Of a stretch of 13,694 nt of DNA, positions 1 to 7,410 are shown in pieces. The first letter of the stretch is position 1, and each line of letters opens with the position of its first letter. The stretch lies in assembly GCA_035601815.1 (NCBI GenBank), contig DATNNN010000201.1, forward strand, positions 1 through 13,694, written 5' to 3'. The position numbers and the translations under genes are program-made. This DNA is from DATNNN01 sp035601815 (GTDB taxonomy: Bacteria; Pseudomonadota; Alphaproteobacteria; Rhizobiales; Xanthobacteraceae). The notes beneath the pieces are model-generated. The model was given only the letters and a program-made list of their open reading frames with translations. It was not told the DNA's origin and did no database searches.

Positions 1-855
1 GCCATGGCGCCCTGCGCCAACGCCATCATCGCGGCGGGGATCGCGCGGGTGGTGCTGCCGATGAAGGATCCGAACCCGCTCATTTCCGGCAAGGGCATCG
101 CGCTCCTGAAGGACGCGGGCGTGTCGGTCACGACCGGCGTGTGCGCCGCGGAGGCCGCGCTCGATCACGCCGGCCACATCCGCCGCGTTCGGGACGGCCG
201 GCCGCACGACATCCTGAAGCTCGCGGTGTCGGCCGACGGTAAATCGGGCCTCGCCGGCCGCCGTCCGGTGGATATCTCCGGCGACGGCTCCCGCGCCGAA
301 GCCCATATGCTGCGCGCGGTGTGCGACGCGGTGCTGATCGGCGTCGGCACCGTGGTCGCCGACGACCCAATCCTCACCTGCCGCTTGCCCGGCATGAGCG
401 ACCGCTCGCCGCTCCGCATCGTGCTCGACGGCAGCCTAGGCACGCCGCTCGGCTCGCGGCTCGTGCGGTCCGCGCGCGAGGTGCCGCTATGGCTGGTCAC
501 TCGCGACGATGCGCCGGCGGCGGCCGAGGTGAAGCTCAGGGAAGCGGGCGCCGAAGTGCTGCGCGTTCCCGCCGGCGCCGGCGGCAAGCTCGACCTTTTG
601 GCGGCGTTCAAGGCGCTGGGCGGGCGCGGCCTGACGCGGCTCCTGATCGAGGGTGGGCCAATTCTGTCTGCGGCGCTGATCAAAGCGGACCTCGTGGACG
701 AAGCGGTCGTGGTGCAGTCGCCCAAGGTCCTGGGCGAGAGCAACCTCGCGGCGATCGACGGGTTGCCGCTCGAGGCACTCATGGAGAATCCGAAGCTCCG
801 GGTGATCGAGCGCCGCGCCGTGGGGCCCGACCGGCTCACCCGCCTGGTGCGCTGA
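1..855 (+). CDS. ribD: Bifunctional riboflavin biosynthesis deaminase/reductase RibD (5'-truncated)
   Basis: RibD performs the second and third steps of riboflavin synthesis in the cytosol: deamination of the pyrimidine made by GTP cyclohydrolase II, then NADPH-dependent reduction of its ribose side chain. The window opens inside the deaminase domain, and codon 1 (GCC) is already in frame, so the ATG at 4 is internal. What remains is 284 residues, starting at the second zinc-ligand cysteine (segment APCANAIIAAG, residues 3-13 counted from position 4). The reductase domain runs from about residue 71 (LKLAVSADGK) through GVGTVVADDPILTCR (113-127) to LIEGGP (214-219). The bases before the cysteine encode A-M-A-P-C rather than the common T-P-P-C. 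The stop overlaps the ribE start (TGATG), so the two are probably translationally coupled. About 80 N-terminal residues, including the other zinc ligands, lie upstream. The family call is very secure. Confidence 0.95.
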   Translation, partial: AMAPCANAIIAAGIARVVLPMKDPNPLISGKGIALLKDAGVSVTTGVCAAEAALDHAGHIRRVRDGRPHDILKLAVSADGKSGLAGRRPVDISGDGSRAEAHMLRAVCDAVLIGVGTVVADDPILTCRLPGMSDRSPLRIVLDGSLGTPLGSRLVRSAREVPLWLVTRDDAPAAAEVKLREAGAEVLRVPAGAGGKLDLLAAFKALGGRGLTRLLIEGGPILSAALIKADLVDEAVVVQSPKVLGESNLAAIDGLPLEALMENPKLRVIERRAVGPDRLTRLVR

Positions 856-1448
856 TGTTCACCGGCATCGTCAGCGACGTGGGCAAGATCGCCGCCATCA
901 AGGAGCGCAAGGACCTGCGGCGCCTGCGCGTCGCCACGCGCTACGATCCGAAGACGATCAAGATCGGCGCCTCGATTGCGCTCGACGGCGCCTGCTTCAC
1001 CGTGGTGGCCAAGGGCAAGCCGCGCTGGTTCGAGGTGGAGATCGGCGCCGAATCGCTGAAGGCCACGACCGCCGGGAAATGGAAGGTCGGCAAGCGCGTC
1101 AATCTTGAGCGTGCGCTCGCCGCCGGCGACGAGCTCGGCGGACATCTGGTAAGCGGCCACATCGACGGCGTTGCCGAGATCCTCGCGCGCGACGACCGGG
1201 ACGACATGGCGGACTTCCGCCTGCGCGCGCCGCGCGCCCTCGCGCGCTACATCGCGCCCAAGGGCTCGGTCACGCTCGACGGCATCTCGCTCACCGTGAA
1301 CGAGGTGGCGGGCGACGAGTTCAGCGTTTTCATCATCCCGCACACCTTGCAGGCGACGAACTGGGACACGGCAAAGGCGGGCGATGCGGTCAACCTCGAA
1401 GTCGACCTGATCGCGCGCTACATCGCCCGGCTTGCCGAGGCGCGCTGA
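855..1448 (+). CDS. ribE: Riboflavin synthase, alpha subunit (lumazine-binding)
   Basis: This 197-residue enzyme catalyses the last step of riboflavin synthesis, dismutation of two 6,7-dimethyl-8-ribityllumazine molecules into riboflavin and the pyrimidine used by RibH. It begins with the family's invariant MFTGIV and contains two lumazine-binding repeats, about residues 1-90 and 98-190. The repeats carry SIALDGACFTVV (40-51) and GSVTLDGISLTVNE (137-150). Other family signatures are GGHLVSGHIDG (95-105) and the closing NLEVDLIARYI (180-190). Length matches the usual 195-215. The start ATG at 855 uses the last base of the ribD stop and has no Shine-Dalgarno of its own, which favours coupling to ribD. 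This gene is called ribE in many alphaproteobacteria and ribC in E. coli. Lumazine synthase follows 18 bases later. Confidence 0.96.
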   Translation: MFTGIVSDVGKIAAIKERKDLRRLRVATRYDPKTIKIGASIALDGACFTVVAKGKPRWFEVEIGAESLKATTAGKWKVGKRVNLERALAAGDELGGHLVSGHIDGVAEILARDDRDDMADFRLRAPRALARYIAPKGSVTLDGISLTVNEVAGDEFSVFIIPHTLQATNWDTAKAGDAVNLEVDLIARYIARLAEAR

Positions 1449-1466
1449 GCCCTGTACCGCACTGTC

Positions 1467-1955
1467 ATGGCCAAAACCTCACGCCGCAAGCGACAAGCCG
1501 AGCTGCCCATTCCCGGCGCACGCATCCTCGTGATCGAGGCGCGCTTCCATGAGAAAATCGCCGACGAGCTCTTCGCCGGCGCGCGCGCGCGCCTCGAGGA
1601 AGCGCAGGTCGAGATCGAGCACGTGCGCGTGCCCGGCGCGCTCGAAATTCCCGTCGCCGCCGCGATCCTGCTCGACGCGGAGGAGCGTGCCGGCCCACGC
1701 TACGACGGCGTGCTCGCGCTCGGCTGCGTGATCAAGGGGCAGACCGCGCACTTCGATATCGTCGCCGGTGAATCGGCGCGCGGGCTCATGGAGCTCGGCA
1801 TCAGTGGCGTGCCGGTGGGCAACGGTATCCTCACGGTGAAAACCGAGGCGCAAGCCAAGGTGCGGGCCAAGCGCAACGGCGAGGACAAGGGCGGGGATGC
1901 GGCGTCTGCCGTGCTCGCGCTCGTGCGCATCGCGCGCGGACAGAAGAACGCTTGA
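1467..1955 (+). CDS. ribH: 6,7-dimethyl-8-ribityllumazine synthase
   Basis: RibH condenses the RibD-derived pyrimidine with 3,4-dihydroxy-2-butanone 4-phosphate to make lumazine, the substrate of the gene just upstream. The 162-residue product has the family motifs in order: EARF (24-27) at the pyrimidine-stacking position, VPGALEIPVA (55-64), and GCVIKGQTAHFDIV (86-99). H95 in the last of these is the likely general acid/base. PVGNGILTV (116-124) and a C-terminal DKGGDAASAVLALV (140-153) complete the set. The lysine/arginine-rich N-terminal ten residues precede the conserved core. Lumazine synthases form pentamers or 60-mer shells; which one applies cannot be read here. No clear Shine-Dalgarno precedes the ATG, as for several genes in this packed operon. 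nusB starts three bases after the stop. Confidence 0.95.
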   Translation: MAKTSRRKRQAELPIPGARILVIEARFHEKIADELFAGARARLEEAQVEIEHVRVPGALEIPVAAAILLDAEERAGPRYDGVLALGCVIKGQTAHFDIVAGESARGLMELGISGVPVGNGILTVKTEAQAKVRAKRNGEDKGGDAASAVLALVRIARGQKNA

Positions 1956-1958
1956 ACG

Positions 1959-2429
1959 ATGTCGGCCAAGCTGAAAGCCCGCAGCGCCGCGCGGCTTTCC
2001 GCCGTGCAGGCGCTCTATCAGATGGAGGTGGGCGGCGCCGATCTCGGCGACATCCTCGCCGAGTTCGAGAATGGATTGCTGGAGGTGCCGGGCGAAAACG
2101 AGCTGCCGGCGGCGGACGGCAAGTTCTTCCATGACGTGGTCAAGGGCGTCGTGCGCGAGCAGCGCACGCTCGATCCCCTGGTGGACGCGGCGCTCATTGC
2201 CGGCTGGCCGCTCGCCCGCGTCGAGGCGGTGTTGCGCGCGATCCTGCGCGCCGGCGCCTACGAACTCGTACATCGCGCCGATGTGCCGGCGCGCGTGGTG
2301 GTGAGCGAATACGTGAACGTGGCGGGCGCCTTCCTCGATGGCGACGAGACTGGGATGGTGAACGCCGTGCTCGAGCAGATCGCGCGCCGCGCGCGGGGCC
2401 CTGAGTTCCAGGAGAGCGCTTCGGGGTAG
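1959..2429 (+). CDS. nusB: Transcription antitermination factor NusB
   Basis: NusB binds boxA RNA with NusE (ribosomal protein S10) and lets RNA polymerase read through rRNA operons without Rho termination. The 156-residue product shows the all-helical NusB signature. The basic N-terminal helix with RSAARLSAVQALYQME (8-23) is the RNA-binding arginine-rich segment. The C-terminal core contains ILRAGAYEL (95-103), then DVPARVVVSEYVNVAGAF (108-125) and GMVNAVLEQIAR (132-143). The insert around residues 38-55 (acidic, LLEVPGENELPAADG) lies where alphaproteobacterial NusB proteins are often longer than the E. coli one. The position directly after ribH is widely conserved in bacteria. Spacing of three bases upstream and downstream implies cotranscription with ribH and thiL. 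Confidence 0.95.
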   Translation: MSAKLKARSAARLSAVQALYQMEVGGADLGDILAEFENGLLEVPGENELPAADGKFFHDVVKGVVREQRTLDPLVDAALIAGWPLARVEAVLRAILRAGAYELVHRADVPARVVVSEYVNVAGAFLDGDETGMVNAVLEQIARRARGPEFQESASG

Positions 2430-2432
2430 GCC

Positions 2433-3434
2433 ATGGCCACGAGGCGCAAAGCAAGCGGCGAGGACCGCCTGATCGAGCGGTACTTCCGGCCGATCGCGAA
2501 AAACCCGGCCGCACTCGGCCTCCTCGACGACGCGGCGATGCTGGCGGCGCCGGCCGACGCCGACCTCGTCGTCACCGCGGACGCGATCGTCGCCGGCATT
2601 CACTTCTTCCCCGGCGATCCGGCGGACATGGTGGCGAAGAAGGCGCTCCGGGTGAACCTCTCCGATCTTGCCGCCAAGGGCGCGGCGCCGCTCGCAGCAC
2701 TCCTCACGATCGCGCTGCCCAAGGGGACGGGCGACCGCTGGCTCGAGAAATTCGCCCATGGGCTGGGCACCGATTGCGCTCAGTTCCACTGCCCGCTGAT
2801 CGGCGGCGACACGGTGGCGACCAAGGGGCCGGTCGCCATCTCGATCACCGCGCTCGGCGAGGTGCCGCAGGGACGGATGGTGCACCGGTCCGGCGCCAAG
2901 GCGGGCGACGCGGTCATGGTGACGGGGACCATCGGCGACGCCGCGCTCGGGTTGCTTGCCCGGCGAAATCCCCGTCGCGCGGCGTTCCGCCGGCTCGATC
3001 GCAAGGCGCGAGCGCACCTCGAGCGCCGCTATCTCCTGCCGCAGCCGCGGCTCGCGCTCGTGAACGCAATCCGCGAGTTTGCCACGGCGGCGATCGACGT
3101 GTCCGACGGGCTCGTCGGCGATCTCGCCAAGCTCGCGGCGGTGTCGGGGCTCGGCGCGCGCATCGCGACCGCGGGCGTGCCGCTGTCGCCGTCGGCGGCG
3201 CGCGCGGTCGAAGCGGAGCCCGGCCTGATGCGGACGATTCTTACCGGCGGCGACGACTACGAAGTCCTGCTCACGGTGCCCGAGGCGCGCCGCGCCGCGT
3301 TCGAGGCGGCTGCTGCCGCCGCCGGAATTCCCGTCGCGGCGCTCGGCCGCATGCAGGCGGGCGGAGGCGTGGAAGTCTTGGGCGACGGCGGCAAACCGCT
3401 CAAGCTCGCGCGCCTGTCATTCAGCCACTTCTAG
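2433..3434 (+). CDS. thiL: Thiamine-monophosphate kinase
   Basis: ThiL phosphorylates thiamine monophosphate with ATP to thiamine pyrophosphate, the active cofactor. The 333-residue protein belongs to the PurM/HypE-like ATP-grasp-unrelated fold. It shows the ordered motifs LLDDAAML (30-37), VTADAIVAGIHF (47-58), VNLSDLAAKGA (74-84), LIGGDT (122-127), MVTGTIGDAALGL (162-174), AAIDVSDGLVGDL (219-231) and LTGGDDYEVL (270-279). The aspartates in the LDD, SDL, GGDT, SDGL and GDD motifs are the expected Mg2+ and ATP ligands. The first motif has leucine where many homologues have glycine (GDDAA). The start ATG at 2433 follows the nusB stop by three bases, and length agrees with the usual 310-340. 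It is the last gene of the riboflavin-nusB operon before a 134-base gap. Confidence 0.95.
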   Translation: MATRRKASGEDRLIERYFRPIAKNPAALGLLDDAAMLAAPADADLVVTADAIVAGIHFFPGDPADMVAKKALRVNLSDLAAKGAAPLAALLTIALPKGTGDRWLEKFAHGLGTDCAQFHCPLIGGDTVATKGPVAISITALGEVPQGRMVHRSGAKAGDAVMVTGTIGDAALGLLARRNPRRAAFRRLDRKARAHLERRYLLPQPRLALVNAIREFATAAIDVSDGLVGDLAKLAAVSGLGARIATAGVPLSPSAARAVEAEPGLMRTILTGGDDYEVLLTVPEARRAAFEAAAAAAGIPVAALGRMQAGGGVEVLGDGGKPLKLARLSFSHF

Positions 3435-3568
3435 ACGGCGAGCGGGGATCATGAAACCTGGGGTCGGCGGGGCTCGCGCATTGCGCAACGAGGCTCATTT
3501 TGGCAATGTCCGCGCCGCTTTGGGTTTCCCGAAAATACGCGCGCAGGCGCACGACAAGGATGGGGTTC
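3435..3568 (+). promoter_or_regulatory. Intergenic region upstream of hppA
   Basis: This 134-base gap is the longest break in the first half of the window and is the natural place for an hppA promoter. It holds a perfect 8-base palindrome TTGCGCAA (3481-3488) and a less GC-rich stretch around 3495-3537. I could not identify a convincing -35/-10 pair, nor a GC-stem plus T-run terminator for thiL. A good Shine-Dalgarno, AAGGA at 3556-3560, sits 8 bases before the ATG at 3569 and decides the hppA start. The upstream open frame starting at 3500 is treated as untranslated. Confidence 0.35.
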
Positions 3569-5701
3569 ATGACCGCGTTGTGGCTGATCATTGGCGCCGG
3601 CTTGCTTTCGATCGTCTACGGCATCTGGGCGACGCGCTCGGTGCTCGCGGCCGACGCCGGCTCCGCCCGCATGCAGGAAATCGCGGCGGCGATCCGCGAG
3701 GGCGCCCAGGCGTATCTGCGGCGGCAGTACACCACCATCGGCGTCGTCGGCGTGGCCGTATTCATCCTGCTCGGCTGGCTGCTCGGCTGGCTGGTGGCGC
3801 TCGGATTTGCCGTCGGCGCGGTGCTGTCCGGGCTTGCTGGCTTCATCGGCATGAACGTCTCGGTGCGCGCCAACGTGCGCACCGCCCAGGCCGCCACCCG
3901 GTCGCTCGCCGAAGGGCTCGAGCTCGCCTTCAAATCCGGCGCCATCACTGGCATGCTGGTCGCGGGCCTCGCGCTTTTGGGCGTTACCGGATACTTCGTC
4001 ATCCTCACCCGCTCGTTCGGCTTTGCCCCGGCCGACCGCCTGGTCGTCGACGCGCTGGTGGCGCTTGGCTTCGGCGCCTCGCTGATCTCGATCTTCGCCC
4101 GTCTCGGCGGCGGCATCTTCACCAAGGGCGCCGACGTGGGCGGCGACCTCGTTGGCAAGGTGGAGGCCGGAATTCCCGAGGACGATCCGCGCAACCCGGC
4201 CACCATCGCCGACAACGTCGGCGACAACGTCGGCGATTGCGCCGGCATGGCGGCCGACCTGTTCGAGACCTACGCGGTGACGGTGGTCGCCACCATGGTG
4301 CTCGCCGCGATCTTCTTCGCCGGCACGTCGCAGCTTCTGCCGATGATGATTTATCCGCTTGCCATCGGCGGCGCCTGCATCGTGACCTCGATCGTCGGCA
4401 CCTTTTTCGTCAAGCTCGGGCCGAGCCAGTCGATCATGGGCGCGCTGTACAAGGGTTTCATCGTGACAGCGATCCTGTCGCTGGTGGCGGTCGCGATCGT
4501 CACCCAGGTGCTGATCGGCTACAACACCGAGCTGCGCATTGGGACGGGCCTTGCCTTCACCGGCGGCGCGCTGTTCTGGTGCGGCGTGGTGGGCCTTGCC
4601 GTCACCGGCGCCATCATCTGGATCACCGAATACTACACCGGCATCGGCTATCGCCCCGTGAAGTCGATCGCGTCGGCCTCGATCACCGGCCACGGCACCA
4701 ACATCATCCAGGGGCTCGCGGTGTCGATGGAAGCGACGGCGTTGCCGGCGATCGTGATCATCGCGGGCATCATCGTCACCTTCAAGCTTGCTGGCCTGTT
4801 CGGCATCGCGATCGCGGTCACGACCATGCTGGCGCTCGCCGGATTCGTGGTGGCGCTCGATGCGTTCGGCCCGGTCACCGACAACGCCGGCGGCATCGCC
4901 GAGATGGCGGGCCTGCCCAAGGACGTGCGCAAGGCCACCGACGCGCTTGACGCGGTCGGCAACACCACCAAGGCGGTGACCAAGGGCTACGCCATCGGCT
5001 CGGCGGGTCTCGGCGCGCTCGTTCTGTTCGCCGCGTATACTTCGGACCTGCAGTACTTCATCTCCAACGCATCGCGCTTCCCGTACTTCCAGGGGGTGCG
5101 GCTCGATTTCTCGCTGTCCAATCCGTATGTGGTGGTCGGCCTCCTGTTCGGCGGCCTGTTGCCGTATCTCTTCGGCGCGCTCGGCATGCAGGCCGTGGGC
5201 CGCGCCGGCGGTGCCATCGTGGAGGAGGTGCGCCGGCAATTCCGCGAGAAGCCTGGCATCATGAAGGGCACCGACCGGCCGGACTATTCGCGCGCGGTCG
5301 ACATGCTCACCAAGGCCGCGATCAAGGAGATGATCGTGCCGTCGCTGTTGCCGGTGCTGTCGCCGGTGGTCTGCTATATCGCGATCTACTGGATCGAGGG
5401 CGGGGGTGCGGCGGGCAAGTCGGCGGCGTTCTCCGCACTAGGCGCCATGCTCCTCGGCGTGATCGTCACCGGCCTGTTCGTCGCGATCTCGATGACCTCG
5501 GGCGGCGGCGCCTGGGACAACGCCAAGAAGTTCATCGAGGACGGCCACTTCGGGGGCAAGGGCTCGGAGGCGCATAAGGCCGCGGTGACGGGCGACACGG
5601 TCGGCGATCCCTACAAGGATACGGCCGGCCCGGCGGTGAATCCGATGATCAAGATCACCAACATCGTGGCGCTCCTGCTGCTCGCGATCTTGTCGCACTG
5701 A
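3569..5701 (+). CDS. hppA: Membrane-bound proton-translocating pyrophosphatase, K+-independent type
   Basis: This inner-membrane pump hydrolyses pyrophosphate and exports protons, recovering energy from biosynthetic PPi. The chosen start, with AAGGA eight bases upstream, gives 710 residues, starting MTALWLIIGAGLL with a membrane helix; an in-frame ATG at 3500 would add 23 basic residues and has no ribosome site. Substrate-site motifs are all present: DVGGDLVGKVE (189-199), DNVGDNVGDCAGM (215-227), GGAWDNAKKFIEDG (646-659) and the TGDTVGDPYKDTAGP segment (674-688), with many hydrophobic helices between them. The GNTTKAVTKG segment (464-473) has Lys at the fifth position and Thr three residues later. 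In this family that pair marks K+-independent enzymes, whereas K+-dependent ones have Ala there. No Na+-pump features were looked for exhaustively. It ends 47 bases before the convergent bamE stop. Confidence 0.96.
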   Translation: MTALWLIIGAGLLSIVYGIWATRSVLAADAGSARMQEIAAAIREGAQAYLRRQYTTIGVVGVAVFILLGWLLGWLVALGFAVGAVLSGLAGFIGMNVSVRANVRTAQAATRSLAEGLELAFKSGAITGMLVAGLALLGVTGYFVILTRSFGFAPADRLVVDALVALGFGASLISIFARLGGGIFTKGADVGGDLVGKVEAGIPEDDPRNPATIADNVGDNVGDCAGMAADLFETYAVTVVATMVLAAIFFAGTSQLLPMMIYPLAIGGACIVTSIVGTFFVKLGPSQSIMGALYKGFIVTAILSLVAVAIVTQVLIGYNTELRIGTGLAFTGGALFWCGVVGLAVTGAIIWITEYYTGIGYRPVKSIASASITGHGTNIIQGLAVSMEATALPAIVIIAGIIVTFKLAGLFGIAIAVTTMLALAGFVVALDAFGPVTDNAGGIAEMAGLPKDVRKATDALDAVGNTTKAVTKGYAIGSAGLGALVLFAAYTSDLQYFISNASRFPYFQGVRLDFSLSNPYVVVGLLFGGLLPYLFGALGMQAVGRAGGAIVEEVRRQFREKPGIMKGTDRPDYSRAVDMLTKAAIKEMIVPSLLPVLSPVVCYIAIYWIEGGGAAGKSAAFSALGAMLLGVIVTGLFVAISMTSGGGAWDNAKKFIEDGHFGGKGSEAHKAAVTGDTVGDPYKDTAGPAVNPMIKITNIVALLLLAILSH

Positions 5702-5716
5702 GCTTCGCGTCCCGGG

Positions 5717-5735
5717 CGTGGCGCATAGCGCCGTG
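5717..5735. terminator. Weak hairpin between convergent hppA and bamE
   Basis: GGCGC (5720-5724), a three-base loop ATA, and GCGCC (5728-5732) form a small stem. It can be lengthened by two G-U pairs and a C-G pair to span 5717-5735. It lies in the 47-base gap between two convergent stops, where a bidirectional terminator is expected. There is no T-run on either side, so it is not a canonical intrinsic terminator; termination may instead rely on Rho. Confidence 0.3.
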
Positions 5736-5748
5736 TCTGGCGACGGGT

Positions 5749-6207
5749 TCAGAACTGAATGGCGCGGAAGACCTGGCGGACGAGGCTGAGCTCGGCGCCG
5801 CCGGTCGTGGTGGTGCGGCTGATGAAGTCGAAGATCTTGCCGTCCTTCATGCCGTAATTGGCGAGGCGCTCGACGCGGCGGTCGTCGTTGAAGTAGACCG
5901 CGAGCACGCGTTGATCGGTGACCTCGGGCTTCATGAACGCGGCGCTCTGCTCGACCTTCTGGGTGATGTAGTAAAAGACCTCGCCTTGGACGGTCGCGAC
6001 CGTGGACGGTGTGCCGAGCACGAGCAACACCTGCTCTTGGCTGGCGCCGACCGGGACCTGCTCGAGGGCCGTCTCATCGAGGACGTAGCCGCGCTGGTAG
6101 GATTTCGAGAACAGGCAGCCGCCGAGCGCCAGAGCGAGCGCCACGACCGCGACGAGTCGCCACGCCTTGCGGACGATATCAGTGCTGAAAATAGCGGCGC
6201 GGGGCAT
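5749..6207 (-). CDS. bamE: Outer membrane protein assembly factor BamE (SmpA/OmlA family lipoprotein)
   Basis: BamE is a periplasm-facing outer-membrane lipoprotein that supports the BAM complex in inserting beta-barrel proteins. The 152-residue reading starts at the ATG whose complement is at 6205-6207. It has a basic n-region (IVRKAWR), a hydrophobic stretch and a lipobox ending LGGC, with C31 as the lipidated residue. The SmpA/OmlA domain follows: YQRGYVLDETALEQVPVGAS (37-56), EQVLLVLGTPS (58-68), and a beta-rich part with YYITQKVEQ (79-87) and VLAVYFNDDRRVERL (101-115). The frame stays open upstream to 6495, but that extension overlaps the divergent gene and would bury the signal peptide, so it is rejected. 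It is transcribed away from the chaperone gene and convergently to hppA. Confidence 0.9.
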   Translation of the reverse strand: MPRAAIFSTDIVRKAWRLVAVVALALALGGCLFSKSYQRGYVLDETALEQVPVGASQEQVLLVLGTPSTVATVQGEVFYYITQKVEQSAAFMKPEVTDQRVLAVYFNDDRRVERLANYGMKDGKIFDFISRTTTTGGAELSLVRQVFRAIQF

Positions 6208-6285
6208 GGTGTAGTGGTTCAGTCTTGTCACCGGAAGGCGCCTCAAGTAACCCGCAAGCACAGGGATTGCAACGCGGAACGGACC
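6208..6285. promoter_or_regulatory. Divergent intergenic region, bamE / cytochrome bc1 chaperone
   Basis: These 78 bases separate the 5' ends of bamE (minus) and the chaperone gene (plus), so promoters for both must lie here or inside the opposing coding sequence. On the plus strand TTGTCA (6225-6230) is a -35-like element with no good -10 after it. On the minus strand TTGCAA (complement of 6268-6273) followed after 16 bases by TTACTT is a weak pair for bamE. Both are only suggestive. The location, rather than the motifs, is the main support. Confidence 0.3.
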
Positions 6286-6828
6286 ATGTTTCAGAGCCTG
6301 CGGCGCCTTCGTCAGCGCCGCGAGACCATCGACCGGCTCTATGGCCTGATCGTGGCGCAGGCACGCACACCGGCCTTTTACGCCGATCTCGGCGTGCCGG
6401 ACACCATTTCCGGCCGCTTCGACATGATGGTGCTGCACGTCTATCTCGTCTACCGCCGGCTCGCGTCCGAATCCGGGACACGCGGCGCGGGCCAAGAGCT
6501 ATTCGATCGATTTTGTGCCGACATGGACGGCACCCTGCGCGAGCGCGGGGTCGGCGATCTCGCGGTGCCGCGCAAGATGCGGGCGATCGGAGAGGCGTTC
6601 TACGGCCGCGCCCAGGTCTATGACGCGGCACTCGCGGCCCCGGACGACGCGGCGCTGGGAGCGGCGCTCGAAAAGAACGTGTTCGGCGAGGCGTCGGGGT
6701 TGGCGGCGGGGGCGCGTGGGCTCGCCGCTTATGTGCGGCGCACCGAAGCGGTCCTGAAGCAGCTCGGCGCGGAGTCTATCGTCGGCGGGTCATTGGTTTT
6801 TCCCGAGCCGGCAGGGGCAAACACATGA
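6286..6828 (+). CDS. Ubiquinol-cytochrome c chaperone family protein (CBP3-like)
   Basis: This 180-residue protein belongs to the family of mitochondrial Cbp3/UQCC1, which assists cytochrome b and bc1-complex assembly. The bacterial members are inferred to have a similar role and have been studied little. The family's hallmark N-terminal half is present: DRLYGLIVAQARTPAFYADL (16-35), then GVPDTISGRFDMMVLHVYLVYRRL (36-59). A middle part follows with ELFDRFCADMDGTLRERGVGD (71-91), and then VPRKMRAIGEAFYGRAQVYD (94-113), all typical. The rest is alanine-rich helix ending in a short disordered tail. There is no signal peptide or membrane segment. The ATG at 6286 is chosen because homology starts right there; the open frame continues upstream to 5911 but overlaps bamE. 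It overlaps the next gene by four bases (ATGA), indicating coupled translation. Confidence 0.9.
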   Translation: MFQSLRRLRQRRETIDRLYGLIVAQARTPAFYADLGVPDTISGRFDMMVLHVYLVYRRLASESGTRGAGQELFDRFCADMDGTLRERGVGDLAVPRKMRAIGEAFYGRAQVYDAALAAPDDAALGAALEKNVFGEASGLAAGARGLAAYVRRTEAVLKQLGAESIVGGSLVFPEPAGANT

Positions 6829-7346
6829 GCGCCGCTTCTTGGGCGCGTCCGGTGCTGGTGGCGGATCTGCCGCCGGAAGGCGAGATCTTCGAGCTCGTAC
6901 CGGACGCGGCGACGCGCGCGGCGCTCGCGCGCCACGTGGGTCTGCTGGCGCTGCCGGTGCTGCGCGCCCGGCTCAAGGTGATCCCGGCAGGCAAGGGCGG
7001 CGTGCTGGTCGAGGGCGATCTCGAAGCGAGCGTGCGCCAGACCTGCGTGGTGAGTCTGGAAGCCTTCGACGTGGAGCTGCGCGAGATCATCACCGTTCGT
7101 TTTGCGCCGAAAGCGAATGCTGCTCCCGGCTTGGTTGTCGAGCTCGGCGACGAGGACCCGCCCGATCCGCTGGTGGACGGCGCGCTCGATCTGGCCGCCG
7201 TGGTGACGGAATTCCTCGCGCTGGCGATCGATCCCTATCCGCGCAAGCCCGGGGCCATATTTGTCCCACCTGCCGAAACGAAAGACCCGAGCGCATCTCC
7301 GTTCGCGGCGCTCGGCAAGCTGAAGGGCAGCCAGAGCAAGAAGTAG
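6825..7346 (+). CDS. DUF177 / YceD family protein (large ribosomal subunit accumulation)
   Basis: A 173-residue DUF177 protein. In E. coli (YceD) and plants, family members are required for normal 23S rRNA accumulation, so a role in large-subunit assembly is inferred here. Visible family features are the conserved cysteine segment RQTCVVSLEAFD (71-82, C74) and an acidic stretch (EDPPDP, 110-115). DLAAVVTEFLALAIDPYPRK (122-141) and a C-terminal SPFAALGKLKG (158-168) complete the pattern. No zinc-finger pattern is evident beyond the single cysteine. It starts within the stop of the chaperone gene. In enterobacteria the yceD gene is followed by rpmF (ribosomal protein L32) and plsX. Here plsX follows but rpmF is absent, leaving a 126-base leader. 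Confidence 0.88.
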   Translation: MSAASWARPVLVADLPPEGEIFELVPDAATRAALARHVGLLALPVLRARLKVIPAGKGGVLVEGDLEASVRQTCVVSLEAFDVELREIITVRFAPKANAAPGLVVELGDEDPPDPLVDGALDLAAVVTEFLALAIDPYPRKPGAIFVPPAETKDPSASPFAALGKLKGSQSKK

Positions 7347-7371
7347 GCGCCATTGTTGCGCTGCGGCGCGC

Positions 7372-7399
7372 CTTGTGTCCGGGGCATGACGCGCTATTG
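7372..7399 (+). promoter_or_regulatory. Candidate promoter for plsX-fabH
   Basis: CTTGTG (7372-7377) and CTATTG (7394-7399) are separated by 16 bases and resemble the housekeeping-sigma pattern often seen in alphaproteobacteria (CTTGAC, about 17 bases, CTATAT). The plsX ATG is 74 bases downstream. Support is by motif likeness and position only; matches are partial. A GC-rich inverted repeat follows within the leader. Confidence 0.35.
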
Positions 7400-7410
7400 T
7401 CCGGACCGCT

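Noticed and set aside
1479..3017. A 512-codon minus-strand open frame across ribH, nusB and part of thiL
   Set aside because: It spans three clear plus-strand genes and has low-complexity Arg/His/Glu-rich composition without recognisable motifs.
3500..3568. Longer hppA start adding 23 residues
   Set aside because: The added stretch is basic with no ribosome site, while the ATG at 3569 has AAGGA at good spacing and begins with the family's first helix.
3451..4950. A 499-codon plus-strand open frame overlapping hppA in another frame
   Set aside because: Its product is Arg/His/Gly-rich with no motifs, and the hppA frame is unambiguous.
3449..5239. A 596-codon open frame on the minus strand opposite hppA
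   Set aside because: It is rich in His, Asp, Arg, Gly and Glu with no domain pattern, which is typical of the antisense frame of a GC-rich gene. hppA on the plus strand has complete motifs.
5702..5748. Canonical intrinsic terminator between hppA and bamE
   Set aside because: Only a short stem without a T-run is present, so it is listed at low confidence and not claimed as a true terminator.
6208..6495. Longer bamE start, and the opposing upstream extension of the chaperone gene to 5911
   Set aside because: Each would overlap the other gene, and the bamE extension would bury the lipoprotein signal. Homology starts at 6207 and 6286.
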